A DNA stretch of 64,000 nt from an uncultured Caproiciproducens sp. (GCF_963664915.1 NZ_OY761810.1:2432661-2496660), one strand, 5' to 3'; counted from the first letter of the stretch, positions 26,918 to 36,402 are shown. The notes: generated by a model not told the origin, from the letters alone. A program made the numbers and translations.

Positions 26918-26950
26918 TATCGATAATTAATTTGAAAGAGGGCATCTGAA

Positions 26951-28021
26951 ATGCAGGAAATCAGAGTGGAATTAACTGAACATCCACAAACTAAGCCAAC
27001 CGATTCAAATAAGCTCGGATTCGGTACGATATTTACAGATCATATGTTCATTATGAACTATGATGAGGGAGAGGGCTGGCATGACGCCAGAATTGTCCCG
27101 TTTGGACCGATTGAGCTTTCACCGGCAGCAATGTGCCTGCATTACGGCCAGTCTGTCTTTGAAGGAATGAAGGCGTATCGCGCGGTAGACGGCAGAATTC
27201 TGCTTTTCAGACCGGATAAAAACATGGCCCGTCTCAATTCCTCCAATGAACGGCTTTGTATTCCGCTGATTGATGAGGAATTCGGTAAAAAGGCGATTGA
27301 AAAGCTTGTTTCAATAGAAAAAGACTGGATTCCATCCGCTGAAGGGACTTCTCTTTATATTCGTCCGTTCATCATTGGAATAGACCCCCATGTCGGCGTG
27401 CATCCGGCGCAGCATTTACTTTTTATGGTTCTTTGCTCCCCTGTCGGTGCGTATTATCCGGAGGGTTTGAACCCTGTTAAGATTTATGTTGAAACCAATT
27501 ATGTACGTGCGGTGAAAGGCGGGATGGGTTACACCAAGACAGCCGGAAACTATGCGGCATCTTTAAAAGCGCAGGATGAAGCGGAAAAACAAAACTACAC
27601 GCAAGTGCTTTGGCTCGATGGCGTGGAGCGCAAGTATATTGAAGAAGTCGGTACCATGAATGTATTTTTTGTCATTGGGGATGAAATCATTACTCCCGCT
27701 CTGCAAGGCTCCATTCTGCCGGGTATTACCCGCATGTCCTCCATTGAACTGCTTAAATCATGGGGAATGAATGTTGTGGAACGCAAATTATCCATTGATG
27801 AACTTGCAGATGCTGCGGCAAACGGACAGCTTAAAGAAGCTTTCGGCACCGGTACCGCTGCTGTTGTTTCCCCGATTGGCCATTTGAAGTGGGAAGACGA
27901 TGTGATGAATATCAACAACGGCAAAATCGGGCCGATCTCTCAGCGCCTCTATGATACCCTTACGGGAATTCAATGGGGAAAAATAAAAGACGAATTCGGC
28001 TGGACTGTTGAAGTAAAATAA
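26951..28021 (+). CDS. ilvE: branched-chain amino acid aminotransferase
   Basis: A 356-residue PLP enzyme of fold type IV that interconverts branched-chain amino acids and their 2-oxo acids. The catalytic lysine lies in GGMGYTKTAGNYAASLKAQ, and the cofactor-phosphate region reads EEVGTMNVFFV and ILPGITRMS. The size matches the longer IlvE/BCAT2 type. GAAAGAGG precedes the ATG. Confidence 0.94.
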   Translation: MQEIRVELTEHPQTKPTDSNKLGFGTIFTDHMFIMNYDEGEGWHDARIVPFGPIELSPAAMCLHYGQSVFEGMKAYRAVDGRILLFRPDKNMARLNSSNERLCIPLIDEEFGKKAIEKLVSIEKDWIPSAEGTSLYIRPFIIGIDPHVGVHPAQHLLFMVLCSPVGAYYPEGLNPVKIYVETNYVRAVKGGMGYTKTAGNYAASLKAQDEAEKQNYTQVLWLDGVERKYIEEVGTMNVFFVIGDEIITPALQGSILPGITRMSSIELLKSWGMNVVERKLSIDELADAAANGQLKEAFGTGTAAVVSPIGHLKWEDDVMNINNGKIGPISQRLYDTLTGIQWGKIKDEFGWTVEVK

Positions 28022-28042
28022 CGCACTAATTTATATGGAAAA

Positions 28043-28068
28043 GCGGCGTCAGACACGCCGCCTTTCTG
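28043..28068 (+). terminator. weak terminator-like hairpin after ilvE
   Basis: A 7-bp GC-rich stem (GCGGCGT/ACGCCGC) with a 5-nt loop, followed by a poor tail (CTTTCTGC). Confidence 0.4.
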
Positions 28069-28085
28069 CGTTGCAGGGGGATTTT

Positions 28086-28964
28086 ATGCGCGAGCTTTCT
28101 TTTTTGGTTCCAAATGAATATGATGGAATAGGGCTGAAAAGTTTCTTACGTTCTTATTGCGGAATTTCCTCACGTTTGATGATCCGGCTGAAGCGTGAAC
28201 CGAGGGGAATCACAAATAATGATTTGCACGCAATTGTGACGGACATTTTGAAAGCCGGGGATATCGTGCGCATACGGATGCCTGATGATCAAAAACAACA
28301 TGAACCACTCAGTCTGCCTCTTGCGGTTGTATATGAGGACAGTGATGTTCTGGTTGTCAATAAGCCCGCCGATATGCCGATGTATCCGACCCCCGGCCAC
28401 GACTGTGACAGCCTTGCGAACGTTGTTGCAGCATATTTCCTTTCTATGGAGGAAAGGCTTGCCTTCCGTCCTGTATATCGTTTGGATAAAGATACAACAG
28501 GACTCGTCGTTTTAGCGAAAAATTCTTATTGCGCGGCGCATCTTGCCGCTAAAATCGAGAAGGAATATATCGCTGTGTGTGAAGGAAATCTTTTTGGAAG
28601 CGGAATGATCAAGGAACCAATTGGTCTCAAAGTGGGGCATAAAATTCAGCGTGAAGTTACGGAAAACGGTGATATGGCAATTACATTGTGGAAAGAATTG
28701 CAATGCGGAAGCGGACACACGCTTCTTTCGTTCCACTTGAAAACAGGAAGAACCCACCAGATACGCGTGCATATGTCGCACGCAGGCCATCCGCTCGCCG
28801 GTGACGATCTATACGGCGGAAGCCTTCAGTTGATTAAAAGACAAGCTCTGCATTGTATGGGTATTCATTTTGTCCATCCGGTTACAAAGAAGAACTTGAA
28901 CTTTTCTTCTGATATGCCTGATGACATGAAAGACCTGATGGATGCATGCGGTATGGAAAAATAA
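28086..28964 (+). CDS. RluD/RluA-family pseudouridine synthase
   Basis: A 292-residue RNA pseudouridine synthase. An N-terminal S4-like segment precedes the catalytic domain, whose active-site motif reads VYRLDKDTTGLVVLAK (the catalytic aspartate follows RL). The C-terminal KTGRTHQIRVHMSHAGHPLAGDDLYGG is the family signature. GGGGGA precedes the ATG at 28086. The target base in rRNA or tRNA cannot be told from sequence. Confidence 0.92.
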   Translation: MRELSFLVPNEYDGIGLKSFLRSYCGISSRLMIRLKREPRGITNNDLHAIVTDILKAGDIVRIRMPDDQKQHEPLSLPLAVVYEDSDVLVVNKPADMPMYPTPGHDCDSLANVVAAYFLSMEERLAFRPVYRLDKDTTGLVVLAKNSYCAAHLAAKIEKEYIAVCEGNLFGSGMIKEPIGLKVGHKIQREVTENGDMAITLWKELQCGSGHTLLSFHLKTGRTHQIRVHMSHAGHPLAGDDLYGGSLQLIKRQALHCMGIHFVHPVTKKNLNFSSDMPDDMKDLMDACGMEK

Positions 28965-29014
28965 ACAAAAACAATCCGAAAAAACAGTCCGAATGCATAC
29001 AATTCCATTAAAAA

Positions 29015-29058
29015 TGAATTTTTATTTATATTATGCTTGATTATTGCATAATTATGCG
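29015..29058 (+). promoter_or_regulatory. two candidate ArgR boxes
   Basis: TGAATTTTTATTTA (29015-29028) matches the ARG-box pattern TGAAT-WWWW-ATTCA at 13 of 14 positions, and TGCATAATTATGCG (29045-29058) at 11 of 14. The second is also a palindrome, GCATAATTATGC, and lies between the -35 and -10 boxes of the promoter. This would place the amino-acid importer under arginine repressor control. Confidence 0.5.
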
Positions 29059-29065
29059 CTATAAT
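29037..29065 (+). promoter_or_regulatory. promoter of the amino-acid ABC importer
   Basis: TTGATT (29037-29042), a 17-bp spacer and TATAAT (29060-29065), about 55 nt before the start codon. Confidence 0.85.
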
Positions 29066-29120
29066 ACAAACCATATTAATTAAACAAAATAAACTTCAGT
29101 TTTGATGGAGGGCTAACAAG

Positions 29121-29972
29121 ATGAAAAAGTTATCAAAAATAGCAGCATTTTTACTTGCTTCGGTAATGGTGCTTTCAGCAGCAGGCTGTTCTCAGGCTGG
29201 CACCACATCATCCGCCGCGGCAAGTGCGGCAGGCAGTGAGGCCGCAAGTGCGGCAGCTTCCACCACTTTGGATAAAATTAAGGCGGACGGATATGTAACC
29301 ATGTCCACAAATGCGGAGTTTGAACCGTTCGAATACAAAGACGGCGATAAGATTGTAGGTATTGATATTGAGATTTCCCAAAAAATTGCGGATAAGCTTG
29401 GTGTTACACTGAAAATTAATGATGTTTCTTTTGACACGTTGACCACGGAGCTTGGTTCTGGTAAAACGAATTTTGTAGCGGCCGGCATGACCGAAAACGA
29501 GGACAGAAAGAAAAATGTTGATTTTTCGGACACTTATTTTGATGCGTCGCAGGCAATCATCGTTGCAAAAGGCAGTGCGATTAAATCCCGTACGGATTTA
29601 AACGGCAAAAAGGTTGGCGTTCAGCAGGGCACAACCGGGGATACATTCTGCACCAATGAAGATGGAAAAAGTGACATAAAGGTTGGCTCCACCGAGCGTT
29701 ATTCCAAAGGCGTTGATGCGGTAACCGATTTGATCAACGGCAAAATTGATGCGGTCGTTATCGATGATTTTCCGGCTAAGAAATTTGTAGAGAAAAATGC
29801 TGACAAACTTGTCAAGCTTGATGAAGCATTAACGGTCGAACAGTATGCGATTGCAGTTCCGAAGGGCGACACAGCCATGTTGGCAACTGTAAACAGCGTT
29901 CTTAGTGAATTAAAATCAAGCGGTGAGCTTAGTAAGATTATTGATAAGTACAAAGAGGCACTGGGCGCCTGA
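29121..29972 (+). CDS. polar amino-acid ABC transporter substrate-binding lipoprotein
   Basis: A 283-residue extracellular lipoprotein with a signal peptide ending in the lipobox LSAAGC, an Ala/Ser-rich linker and a family 3 solute-binding fold: MSTNAEFEPFEYKDG near the start, GIDIEISQKIADKLG, and VDFSDTYFDASQAI. Such proteins bind arginine, lysine, glutamine or cystine. The candidate ArgR boxes upstream favour a basic amino acid, but specificity is not proven. It heads a three-gene importer operon. Confidence 0.92.
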   Translation: MKKLSKIAAFLLASVMVLSAAGCSQAGTTSSAAASAAGSEAASAAASTTLDKIKADGYVTMSTNAEFEPFEYKDGDKIVGIDIEISQKIADKLGVTLKINDVSFDTLTTELGSGKTNFVAAGMTENEDRKKNVDFSDTYFDASQAIIVAKGSAIKSRTDLNGKKVGVQQGTTGDTFCTNEDGKSDIKVGSTERYSKGVDAVTDLINGKIDAVVIDDFPAKKFVEKNADKLVKLDEALTVEQYAIAVPKGDTAMLATVNSVLSELKSSGELSKIIDKYKEALGA

Positions 29973-29994
29973 TTTTCCCACTTATCAACGGAAT

Positions 29995-30030
29995 GCAGGG
30001 CAAGCGGAAAAATCTGCTGCCCTGCTTTTC
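29995..30030 (+). terminator. partial terminator between binding protein and permease
   Basis: An 8-bp stem (GCAGGGCA with TGCCCTGC) enclosing 15 nt and followed by TTTTC. In ABC importers a leaky terminator here commonly lets the binding protein be made in excess of the membrane parts. Confidence 0.65.
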
Positions 30031-30054
30031 TCAGTTTAAAAATGGGGGTAAACT

Positions 30055-30789
30055 ATGTATTCTCTGATTGCGGCGCTTCCGCTCTCTTATTTTTCAGAAT
30101 TTCCGCAGAAATTCTATGATGCATTTATACTGAAGGACAGATATAAAAATATTTTGTTCGGTCTGGGAAATACCCTTATGATCACTTTCTTCGCGGTGAT
30201 TATCGGTATTATCCTCGGAACGATTATCGCCCTTATTAAGGTAATGCACAATAACGACAGAAAGAAATTTAGATTTTTAAATGCGGTATGCAATGTTTAT
30301 CTGACTGTCATCCGCGGCACGCCTGTCGTCGTCCAATTGATGATTATGTGGTACATCGTCTTTCAGCCGCCGGTGAACCTAGACCGGATTGTCGCGGCAA
30401 TTCTTGCGTTCGGCATCAACTCAGGCGCGTATGTCGCGGAGGTAATTCGAAGCGGAATTCAATCCGTCGACAAAGGGCAGGTTGAAGCGGGGCGCTCTCT
30501 TGGCTTGAACCAGCGCGATACCATGGTGAAAATTGTATTTCCGCAAGCTTTAAAAAATGTTTTGCCGGCAATCGGCAATGAATTTATCGCTCTTCTGAAA
30601 GAAACCTCCGTCGCAGGATATATCGCCATACAGGATTTAACGAAGGGCGGGGATATCATCAGGAGTATTACGTATGATCCGTATACTTCGCTTTTGGCTG
30701 TCGCAGGCATTTATCTGTTGATTGTCATGGGCCTGACCGCTTTGCTCGGCAAGCTTGAGAGGAGGCTGCACAGAAGTGATAACCGTTAA
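30055..30789 (+). CDS. amino-acid ABC transporter permease
   Basis: A 244-residue membrane permease of the HisM family, with about five transmembrane helices, the conserved segment [17 protein letters not shown] and the EAA loop [22 protein letters not shown] that contacts the ATPase. GGGGG precedes the ATG. Only one permease gene is present, so the channel is probably a homodimer. Confidence 0.94.
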   Translation: MYSLIAALPLSYFSEFPQKFYDAFILKDRYKNILFGLGNTLMITFFAVIIGIILGTIIALIKVMHNNDRKKFRFLNAVCNVYLTVIRGTPVVVQLMIMWYIVFQPPVNLDRIVAAILAFGINSGAYVAEVIRSGIQSVDKGQVEAGRSLGLNQRDTMVKIVFPQALKNVLPAIGNEFIALLKETSVAGYIAIQDLTKGGDIIRSITYDPYTSLLAVAGIYLLIVMGLTALLGKLERRLHRSDNR

Positions 30790-31510
30790 AGATTTGAGAA
30801 AGACTTTTCATACCCTCAATGGGGATTTGGATGTTTTAAAAGGAATCAATCATAACATTGAAAAGGGAGAGAAAGTTGTTATTGTCGGTCCCTCCGGTTC
30901 GGGTAAAAGTACTTTTCTGCGCTGCCTGAATTTGCTTGAACAGCCGACTGGCGGCGAGGTGTGGTTTGAAGGAATACAGATCAATGTTCCGGAAAGCAAT
31001 ATCAACCAGCTTCGTCAGAAAATGGGAATGGTGTTCCAGCATTTCAATCTGTTTCCGCATTTGACAGTGCTTGAGAATATCACGCTCGCGCCGATCACAT
31101 TAAAGCTGAAAACGCCTGAGCAGGCGGAACAGCAGGCAAAACAGCTGCTTGACCGTGTCGGGCTCGCCGATAAAGCGGAAGCTTACCCGGTTCAGCTTTC
31201 AGGCGGACAAAAACAGCGTATCGCTATTGTAAGGGCGCTCGCAATGAATCCCGATGTAATGCTTTTTGACGAACCTACCAGTGCGCTTGACCCTGAAATG
31301 GTCGGAGAGGTTTTAGAGGTTATGAAAGAACTTGCCGCCGATGGAATGACCATGGTGGTGGTAACGCATGAAATGGGATTTGCGCGGGAAGTCGCAACCC
31401 GCGTGCTGTTTATGGATGACGGCCAGGTGGTAGAAGAAGCTACCCCCGATCAGTTTTTTGATCATCCTAAAAACCCGAGGCTTCAAGACTTTTTGTCTAA
31501 AGTTCTTTAA
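30776..31510 (+). CDS. amino-acid ABC transporter ATP-binding protein
   Basis: A 244-residue ATPase of the GlnQ/ArtP type. Walker A is GPSGSGKST, the Q-loop region [11 protein letters not shown], the signature LSGGQKQR, and Walker [13 protein letters not shown] followed by the H-loop VVTHEMGFA. The GTG at 30776 is preceded by GAGGAGG and overlaps the permease stop by 14 nt, giving the family start VKDLRKTF. Confidence 0.95.
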   Translation: MITVKDLRKTFHTLNGDLDVLKGINHNIEKGEKVVIVGPSGSGKSTFLRCLNLLEQPTGGEVWFEGIQINVPESNINQLRQKMGMVFQHFNLFPHLTVLENITLAPITLKLKTPEQAEQQAKQLLDRVGLADKAEAYPVQLSGGQKQRIAIVRALAMNPDVMLFDEPTSALDPEMVGEVLEVMKELAADGMTMVVVTHEMGFAREVATRVLFMDDGQVVEEATPDQFFDHPKNPRLQDFLSKVL

Positions 31511-31537
31511 AAACCACTACAAATATGATAAAATATA

Positions 31538-31569
31538 GAGCACAGTATTTACTGCGCTCTTATTTTTTT
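31538..31569 (+). terminator. intrinsic terminator after the ABC importer
   Basis: A 9-bp stem with one mismatch (GAGCACAGT/ACTGCGCTC), a 4-nt loop and a T-rich tail. Confidence 0.85.
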
Positions 31570-31588
31570 AAAGGTGGTTCTTGATACT

Positions 31589-32479
31589 ATGCCGGCTGCA
31601 ATAACGCATTATTTTCAGGCACAAAGGGTTTGGGAAACATTGAAGGAACAGGGATCAAAATTCGAACTGAATAAAGACGCTTTTCTGTGGGGAGCCCAAG
31701 GGCCTGACTTTTTGTACTGTCACCGATATCTGCCGTGGCAGAGGGGAGACAGCCTGAAAGAATACGCTGAGAAGCTTCATTTAGAGAAGCCTTCTAAAAC
31801 GCTGGCAATCATGCGCGAATATTTCGGCATGGATAATCATAATACCTTGAAATTATCCTATATTTACGGTTTCCTCTGCCATTATTCTTTGGACCGAATC
31901 TGTCATCCCTTCATTCAATACGGAGCACAGACCCTGCTTAGGTCGAATCCGGAGCAAGGCGAAGATATTCTGCATAATCAAATAGAATCAGCCTTGGATG
32001 TAATCATACTGCGCTATGAAAAGGCGGCGCTGCCGGTCGAGTTTAATCTTAAGCGAACTGTTCCGAAGAATGCCGAAGTTCAGACGGGAATCTCTGAGCT
32101 TTACGCGTACCTTTTAAACAGGATGTTTGATCTGAAAGATTCAGGCTCTATGATTTTACAAGCAACCAATGACTGCCGTTTTGTGTTTGGTCTTTTAAAT
32201 GACCGCACAACACTGAAGCAAGCGATTGCGGAGCGCATCGAAAAAGGAGACAAGCGATTTGTTTCCTGTCATTTCCGTGGGATCAGCGAGGGTGACGAAT
32301 ATGATTATGCCAACGTTCTGCATGATGACTGGAATTGGCCATTGGGCAGCGAAAACATTCGAAATGAGAGCTTTTTAGAACTTTATGAGGATTCCGTTCT
32401 AGATAGTATGGGTTTAATCGGCAGCTTTTTAGAAACAGACGACTACGATAAAATGACAAACAATATTTTATTTATATGA
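31589..32479 (+). CDS. zinc-dependent phospholipase C-like protein
   Basis: A 296-residue protein resembling the zinc-dependent phospholipase C fold (PF00882). Potential metal ligands include the N-terminal THYFQ, then GPDFLYCHRY and the central FLCHYSLDRICHP. There is no signal peptide, unlike secreted clostridial alpha-toxin, so it is probably cytoplasmic and not a toxin. Many Clostridia have such proteins of unknown role. The ATG at 31589 was chosen over a GTG at 31574 because AGGTGG overlaps the latter. A divergent paralogue lies at 55322. luxS follows 10 nt later. Confidence 0.75.
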   Translation: MPAAITHYFQAQRVWETLKEQGSKFELNKDAFLWGAQGPDFLYCHRYLPWQRGDSLKEYAEKLHLEKPSKTLAIMREYFGMDNHNTLKLSYIYGFLCHYSLDRICHPFIQYGAQTLLRSNPEQGEDILHNQIESALDVIILRYEKAALPVEFNLKRTVPKNAEVQTGISELYAYLLNRMFDLKDSGSMILQATNDCRFVFGLLNDRTTLKQAIAERIEKGDKRFVSCHFRGISEGDEYDYANVLHDDWNWPLGSENIRNESFLELYEDSVLDSMGLIGSFLETDDYDKMTNNILFI

Positions 32480-32489
32480 AGGAGAATTC

Positions 32490-32945
32490 ATGATGGAAAG
32501 AATTGCAAGTTTTTGCGTTGATCATAACAAACTGATGCCGGGCATTTATATTTCCCGTATTGATGATGACATTGTAACGTACGATATAAGGATGAGAAGG
32601 CCGAATATTCCGCCATTTCTTCCGAATGCATCAATGCATACCATTGAGCACCTTTTTGCTACCTTTGTCCGCAACAGCACACATAAAGACCATATTATTT
32701 ATTTTGGTCCAATGGGCTGCCGTACCGGTTTCTATTTTCTGACCAGAAATCTGAATCACGCGGATGCAATTCTACTGATGATGGATGCTTTTGCCTTTAT
32801 TGGTGATTTTGAAGGAACAATACCCGGGGCAGCGGCAGCAGAGTGCGGGAATTATCTCGAACATGACCTTGAGGGCGCAAAGAATGAAGCAAAAGCGTTT
32901 CTTCCGGTTATTATGGGGTGGAACGAAGAAAAACTCCGTTATTAA
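32490..32945 (+). CDS. luxS: S-ribosylhomocysteine lyase
   Basis: A 151-residue Fe/Zn enzyme that cleaves S-ribosylhomocysteine into homocysteine and DPD, the precursor of autoinducer 2. The metal ligands are in HTIEHLFATF and ECGNYLEHDL, and the catalytic cysteine in GPMGCRTGFY. A second ATG at 32493 is better spaced from AAGGAG. No pfs or methionine-cycle gene is adjacent, so AI-2 signalling cannot be inferred beyond the capacity to make it. Confidence 0.96.
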   Translation: MMERIASFCVDHNKLMPGIYISRIDDDIVTYDIRMRRPNIPPFLPNASMHTIEHLFATFVRNSTHKDHIIYFGPMGCRTGFYFLTRNLNHADAILLMMDAFAFIGDFEGTIPGAAAAECGNYLEHDLEGAKNEAKAFLPVIMGWNEEKLRY

Positions 32946-32997
32946 ATTGATTTTTATTGCTAAATTATTGCATATTTGTTAATTTGATGCCAACGGG

Positions 32998-33026
32998 TTG
33001 CAAAATGATAAGTTTTGTTATATGAT
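32998..33026 (+). promoter_or_regulatory. promoter of the M23 peptidase gene
   Basis: TTGCAA (32998-33003), a 17-bp spacer and TATGAT (33021-33026), about 55 nt before the start. Confidence 0.65.
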
Positions 33027-33081
33027 TAAAAGACGTATTACAAACTTGTAACAATTTATCAACTCGAAAGGATTTTGTTTC

Positions 33082-34800
33082 ATGCAATTCCCTGAGCCAA
33101 AGATAAAAAAAACTGCATGCAAAAATTCATATTACAGGTTATTAAAAACAACAACTGATTATTTATATATTGTTGGCATACAGACAGTCAGAATTTTTAA
33201 GCGGGTCGGACGCAGGCTTTCCCGCTTTTTTAGGCCATTTACAAATCTGTGCAAGTCACTGTATGCTGCCTCGGTTGGCAAGCGCATTTCCAGCCTGAAA
33301 GAGGAAATTCAGTCCATTCGGGAAGGGTTTTCTATTGCCCGGATAAGGATAGCTGAAGCTAAAAAGCTCGGTTACGGCCGTGTTTTAAAAGAATATATTA
33401 CAGTAACAGGAAAAAGTTTTGTCCGTCACAAGGGTTTTGTGTTTTCTATTTTGAATATAGCTGTTCCAATTGGAGCGATTATTCTTTTAGGGGCAACTGT
33501 GCGTTTTTGGACCGGTCTGAATTACGGTCTTATTCTTGCTTATGACGGGAAAGAAGTTGCCACGATTCAGAATGAGAAAATTTTTGAACAGGCAAGCGAA
33601 ATGGTAAGTCAGCGTATGGTTCATGATACGGCTGACAATGATATTGATATTGATATTAATGTCACGCCGACCTTCAAGCTTGAAATTGTTGATGCGAACA
33701 GCTTTCTGGCAGTAAATTCGGTCTGCGATAAGATTATTCAGCAGTCAAACGGAATTATTGAAGAAGCGAGCGGCCTTTATGTAAACGGTGAGCTCATTGG
33801 TGCGGTAAAAAGCAGTGCGGATCTTCGCTATATCCTGCAAAATATTTTGAATAAGGCAAAGGGTACCGACACAAGTGCTACAGCAGCTTTTGCTCAGGAT
33901 GTAGAAACAATCAACGGCTTGTTTCCTACGACAACGATTATGACCACCGAGTCTATGGACAAAGTAATTACCGGCACTTCACAATCTGCGGTGACTTACA
34001 CTGTCAAAGAAGGCGACACAGTTACCTCCATTGCAAAAGCTAATCACACGACGATTGCAGAGCTTAACAAGATTAACAATAACCAGTTAGGGGACGACCT
34101 GATGCCGGGTGATTTAATTAACATGGAGGTCGCTGTTCCAATGCTGAATGTTCAGCTGGTCAAAACCATTGCTTATCAGGTTCCGCTTTCTTATAAAACG
34201 GTAACGATACAAGATGATTCCCAATATACCGATTATTCAAAACTGAAGACCGAAGGGGTAAACGGAACGCAGAAATGTGTTGACAAGGTTTATTATGTTA
34301 ACGGTGTTGAACAAAAGCGCGATGTTATCAGCAGAGCCGTTATTTTACCGTCAACGGACAAAGTTGTTGTTACAGGGACTAAGAAGCGGCCGCAGTATAG
34401 TGGCGCCGGTGTCAGCAGCGGAAGTCTGATGTGGCCTGTGCCGTCTCTTCATACAATCACCACTTATTTTACATGGCGCTGGGGCAGCTTTCATACCGGT
34501 ATTGACATTTCCGGTGGGAGCGCATATGGGAAGACGATTGTTGCGGCCGATGGCGGTACCGTTGTACTGGCAGGCTGGAACAGCGGTTATGGCAACTGCG
34601 TTAAAATCAATCATGGAAATGGTATTGCCACGCTTTACGGTCATGCGAGCAAGATTTTAGTCACGGTGGGTCAAAGGGTATCAAAAGGGCAGGCGATTGC
34701 CCTTATCGGCAGTACCGGAAATTCTACCGGTCCGCACTGTCACTTTGAGGTAATTAAAAACGGTACTAAGGTAAATCCGCTGAGTTATGTCAGTCGGTAA
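33082..34800 (+). CDS. membrane-anchored M23 endopeptidase with LysM and G5 domains
   Basis: A 572-residue cell-wall hydrolase. A basic cytoplasmic region of about 115 residues precedes one transmembrane segment (FSILNIAVPIGAIILLGATV). Outside, there is a domain of unknown type, a LysM repeat (YTVKEGDTVTSIAKANHTT, about 313-358), a G5 domain (about 360-445) and a C-terminal M23 metallopeptidase with ligands in FHTGIDISGG and GPHCHFEV. It probably cuts peptide cross-links in peptidoglycan. The long N-terminal cytoplasmic region is unusual for this class. Stands alone between its own promoter and terminator. Confidence 0.92.
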   Translation: MQFPEPKIKKTACKNSYYRLLKTTTDYLYIVGIQTVRIFKRVGRRLSRFFRPFTNLCKSLYAASVGKRISSLKEEIQSIREGFSIARIRIAEAKKLGYGRVLKEYITVTGKSFVRHKGFVFSILNIAVPIGAIILLGATVRFWTGLNYGLILAYDGKEVATIQNEKIFEQASEMVSQRMVHDTADNDIDIDINVTPTFKLEIVDANSFLAVNSVCDKIIQQSNGIIEEASGLYVNGELIGAVKSSADLRYILQNILNKAKGTDTSATAAFAQDVETINGLFPTTTIMTTESMDKVITGTSQSAVTYTVKEGDTVTSIAKANHTTIAELNKINNNQLGDDLMPGDLINMEVAVPMLNVQLVKTIAYQVPLSYKTVTIQDDSQYTDYSKLKTEGVNGTQKCVDKVYYVNGVEQKRDVISRAVILPSTDKVVVTGTKKRPQYSGAGVSSGSLMWPVPSLHTITTYFTWRWGSFHTGIDISGGSAYGKTIVAADGGTVVLAGWNSGYGNCVKINHGNGIATLYGHASKILVTVGQRVSKGQAIALIGSTGNSTGPHCHFEVIKNGTKVNPLSYVSR

Positions 34801-34825
34801 GTCATTTTGCTAAAACAGCGGAGGC

Positions 34826-34861
34826 GTTCTGCTTTCTGGGTGGAAAGCAGAACGTTTTTTT
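34826..34861 (+). terminator. intrinsic terminator after the M23 gene
   Basis: An 11-bp perfect stem (GTTCTGCTTTC with its complement), a 6-nt loop and a T run. Confidence 0.93.
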
Positions 34862-34901
34862 AGTGAATTTTACAAAAACAACCTATTTGTTTTGTGGGTT
34901 A

Positions 34902-34930
34902 TTGACTTTTGTGACTATGTGTATTATTAT
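34902..34930 (+). promoter_or_regulatory. promoter of murA
   Basis: TTGACT (34902-34907), a 17-bp spacer and TATTAT (34925-34930). The predicted leader to murA is about 165 nt and very AT-rich; I see no known riboswitch in it. Confidence 0.7.
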
Positions 34931-35101
34931 CAATAAGAACGCAATATATTAATTAGATGGTTTTTTCTTCCTGCTTTTTTTTGAGAATTTTAGTTTATTA
35001 CTTTCAAAATATTTACAATAATATATTCATGTAAAACGCTTAATATTTTGCGGAAAAATGTAATAATATTATTGTTTAACTTTAGATTGGAGAGTGCCGC
35101 A

Positions 35102-36385
35102 TTGGACAAGTACGTTATTAAAGGTGGCAATCGTCTTACCGGTGAAGTCGATATCAGCGGAGCAAAAAATGCCGCAATTGCAATTATACCGGCAGCTATT
35201 TTAGCGGATGGCGTGTGTTGTATCGAAAATATTCCGAATATCACAGATGTTGCTTCCATTACAAGGATTTTATTTGATATGGGAGCAAAAATTCGCAATA
35301 TCAATAAATCCACAATTGAAATTGATCCAAGACCGATTCATACTCATGTGGCGTCGTATGAGCTTGCACGCCATATACGTGGTTCTTATTATCTCTTAGG
35401 CGCTTTACTCGGCCGCTTTAATCATGCGGTTGTCACAATGCCGGGAGGATGTGATTTTGGTGTTCGTCCGATTGATCAGCATTTAAAGGGCTTTGCCGCC
35501 CTCGGCGCGGCCTATAAACTGGAAGGCGGTATGGTGGACGTATATGCGGAAGCTTTAACAGGAGCCAATATTTATCTTGATGTTGTGTCTGTTGGCGCAA
35601 CAGTAAATATTATGCTGGCTGCTGTAAAGGCAAAAGGGATGACAGTCATTGAAAATGCCGCAAAGGAACCTCATATTGTGGATCTCGCAAACTTTCTAAA
35701 TTCAATGGGAGCCGATATCAGGGGAGCCGGAACTGATGTCATTAAAATTTATGGGGTATCCCGCCTGATCGGTACAACATATTCCATTATTCCCGATCAG
35801 ATAGAGGCGGGCACTTATATGGTGGCCGCCGCAGCGACCTGCGGTGATGTCCTTGTAAAAAATGTTATTCCCAAGCATCTGGAATCGATTTCAGCCAAAT
35901 TGGAGGAAATGGGTGTTCGGGTTGAGGAATTCGATGATGCCGTTCGTGTCAGCCGTACGGAGAAACTGAATAAATGCAATATAAAAACGATGCCGCATCC
36001 GGGCTTTCCAACGGATATGCAGCCGCAGATTGCGGTGCTTCTTTCTATAGCAAATGGGACGAGTATTATTAATGAAAGTGTCTGGGACAATCGCTTTCGT
36101 TATGTAGAAGAGTTGAGAAGAATGGGTGCGCAGATTTCGGTAGACGGCAAGCTTGCCGTTGTCGAGGGTGTCGATCATTTGAATGCTGCCCCTGTAAAGG
36201 CAACCGACTTGCGTGCCGGTGCTGCAATGATGATTGCGGCGCTCGCTGCGACAGGCACCACTCAGATTGAAGATATCAACCATATTGAGCGTGGTTATGA
36301 AAACGTGGAAGAAAAGCTTTTGAATTTGGGAGCGGATATTCAGCGAATCCATGTTCCTGAACCGACAGTAGCGCAGGCAATCTGA
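35102..36385 (+). CDS. murA: UDP-N-acetylglucosamine 1-carboxyvinyltransferase
   Basis: First committed enzyme of peptidoglycan synthesis, adding enolpyruvate from PEP to UDP-GlcNAc. The 427-residue protein has the N-terminal GGNRLTGEVDISGAKNAA, the catalytic cysteine loop MPGGCDFGVRPID and the C-terminal DLRAGAAMMIAALAA. The TTG at 35102 follows GGAGAG by 7 nt and gives the expected start. The cysteine predicts fosfomycin sensitivity of the enzyme. Confidence 0.95.
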   Translation: MDKYVIKGGNRLTGEVDISGAKNAAIAIIPAAILADGVCCIENIPNITDVASITRILFDMGAKIRNINKSTIEIDPRPIHTHVASYELARHIRGSYYLLGALLGRFNHAVVTMPGGCDFGVRPIDQHLKGFAALGAAYKLEGGMVDVYAEALTGANIYLDVVSVGATVNIMLAAVKAKGMTVIENAAKEPHIVDLANFLNSMGADIRGAGTDVIKIYGVSRLIGTTYSIIPDQIEAGTYMVAAAATCGDVLVKNVIPKHLESISAKLEEMGVRVEEFDDAVRVSRTEKLNKCNIKTMPHPGFPTDMQPQIAVLLSIANGTSIINESVWDNRFRYVEELRRMGAQISVDGKLAVVEGVDHLNAAPVKATDLRAGAAMMIAALAATGTTQIEDINHIERGYENVEEKLLNLGADIQRIHVPEPTVAQAI

Positions 36386-36402
36386 ATATTTTAAACGATT
36401 TG

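Noticed and set aside
26847..26950. T-box riboswitch upstream of ilvE
   Set aside because: The promoter lies only about 30 nt from the start codon, leaving no room for one.
31589..32479. Secreted alpha-toxin-like phospholipase C
   Set aside because: No signal peptide and no C-terminal C2/PLAT domain; fits the cytoplasmic family of unknown function.
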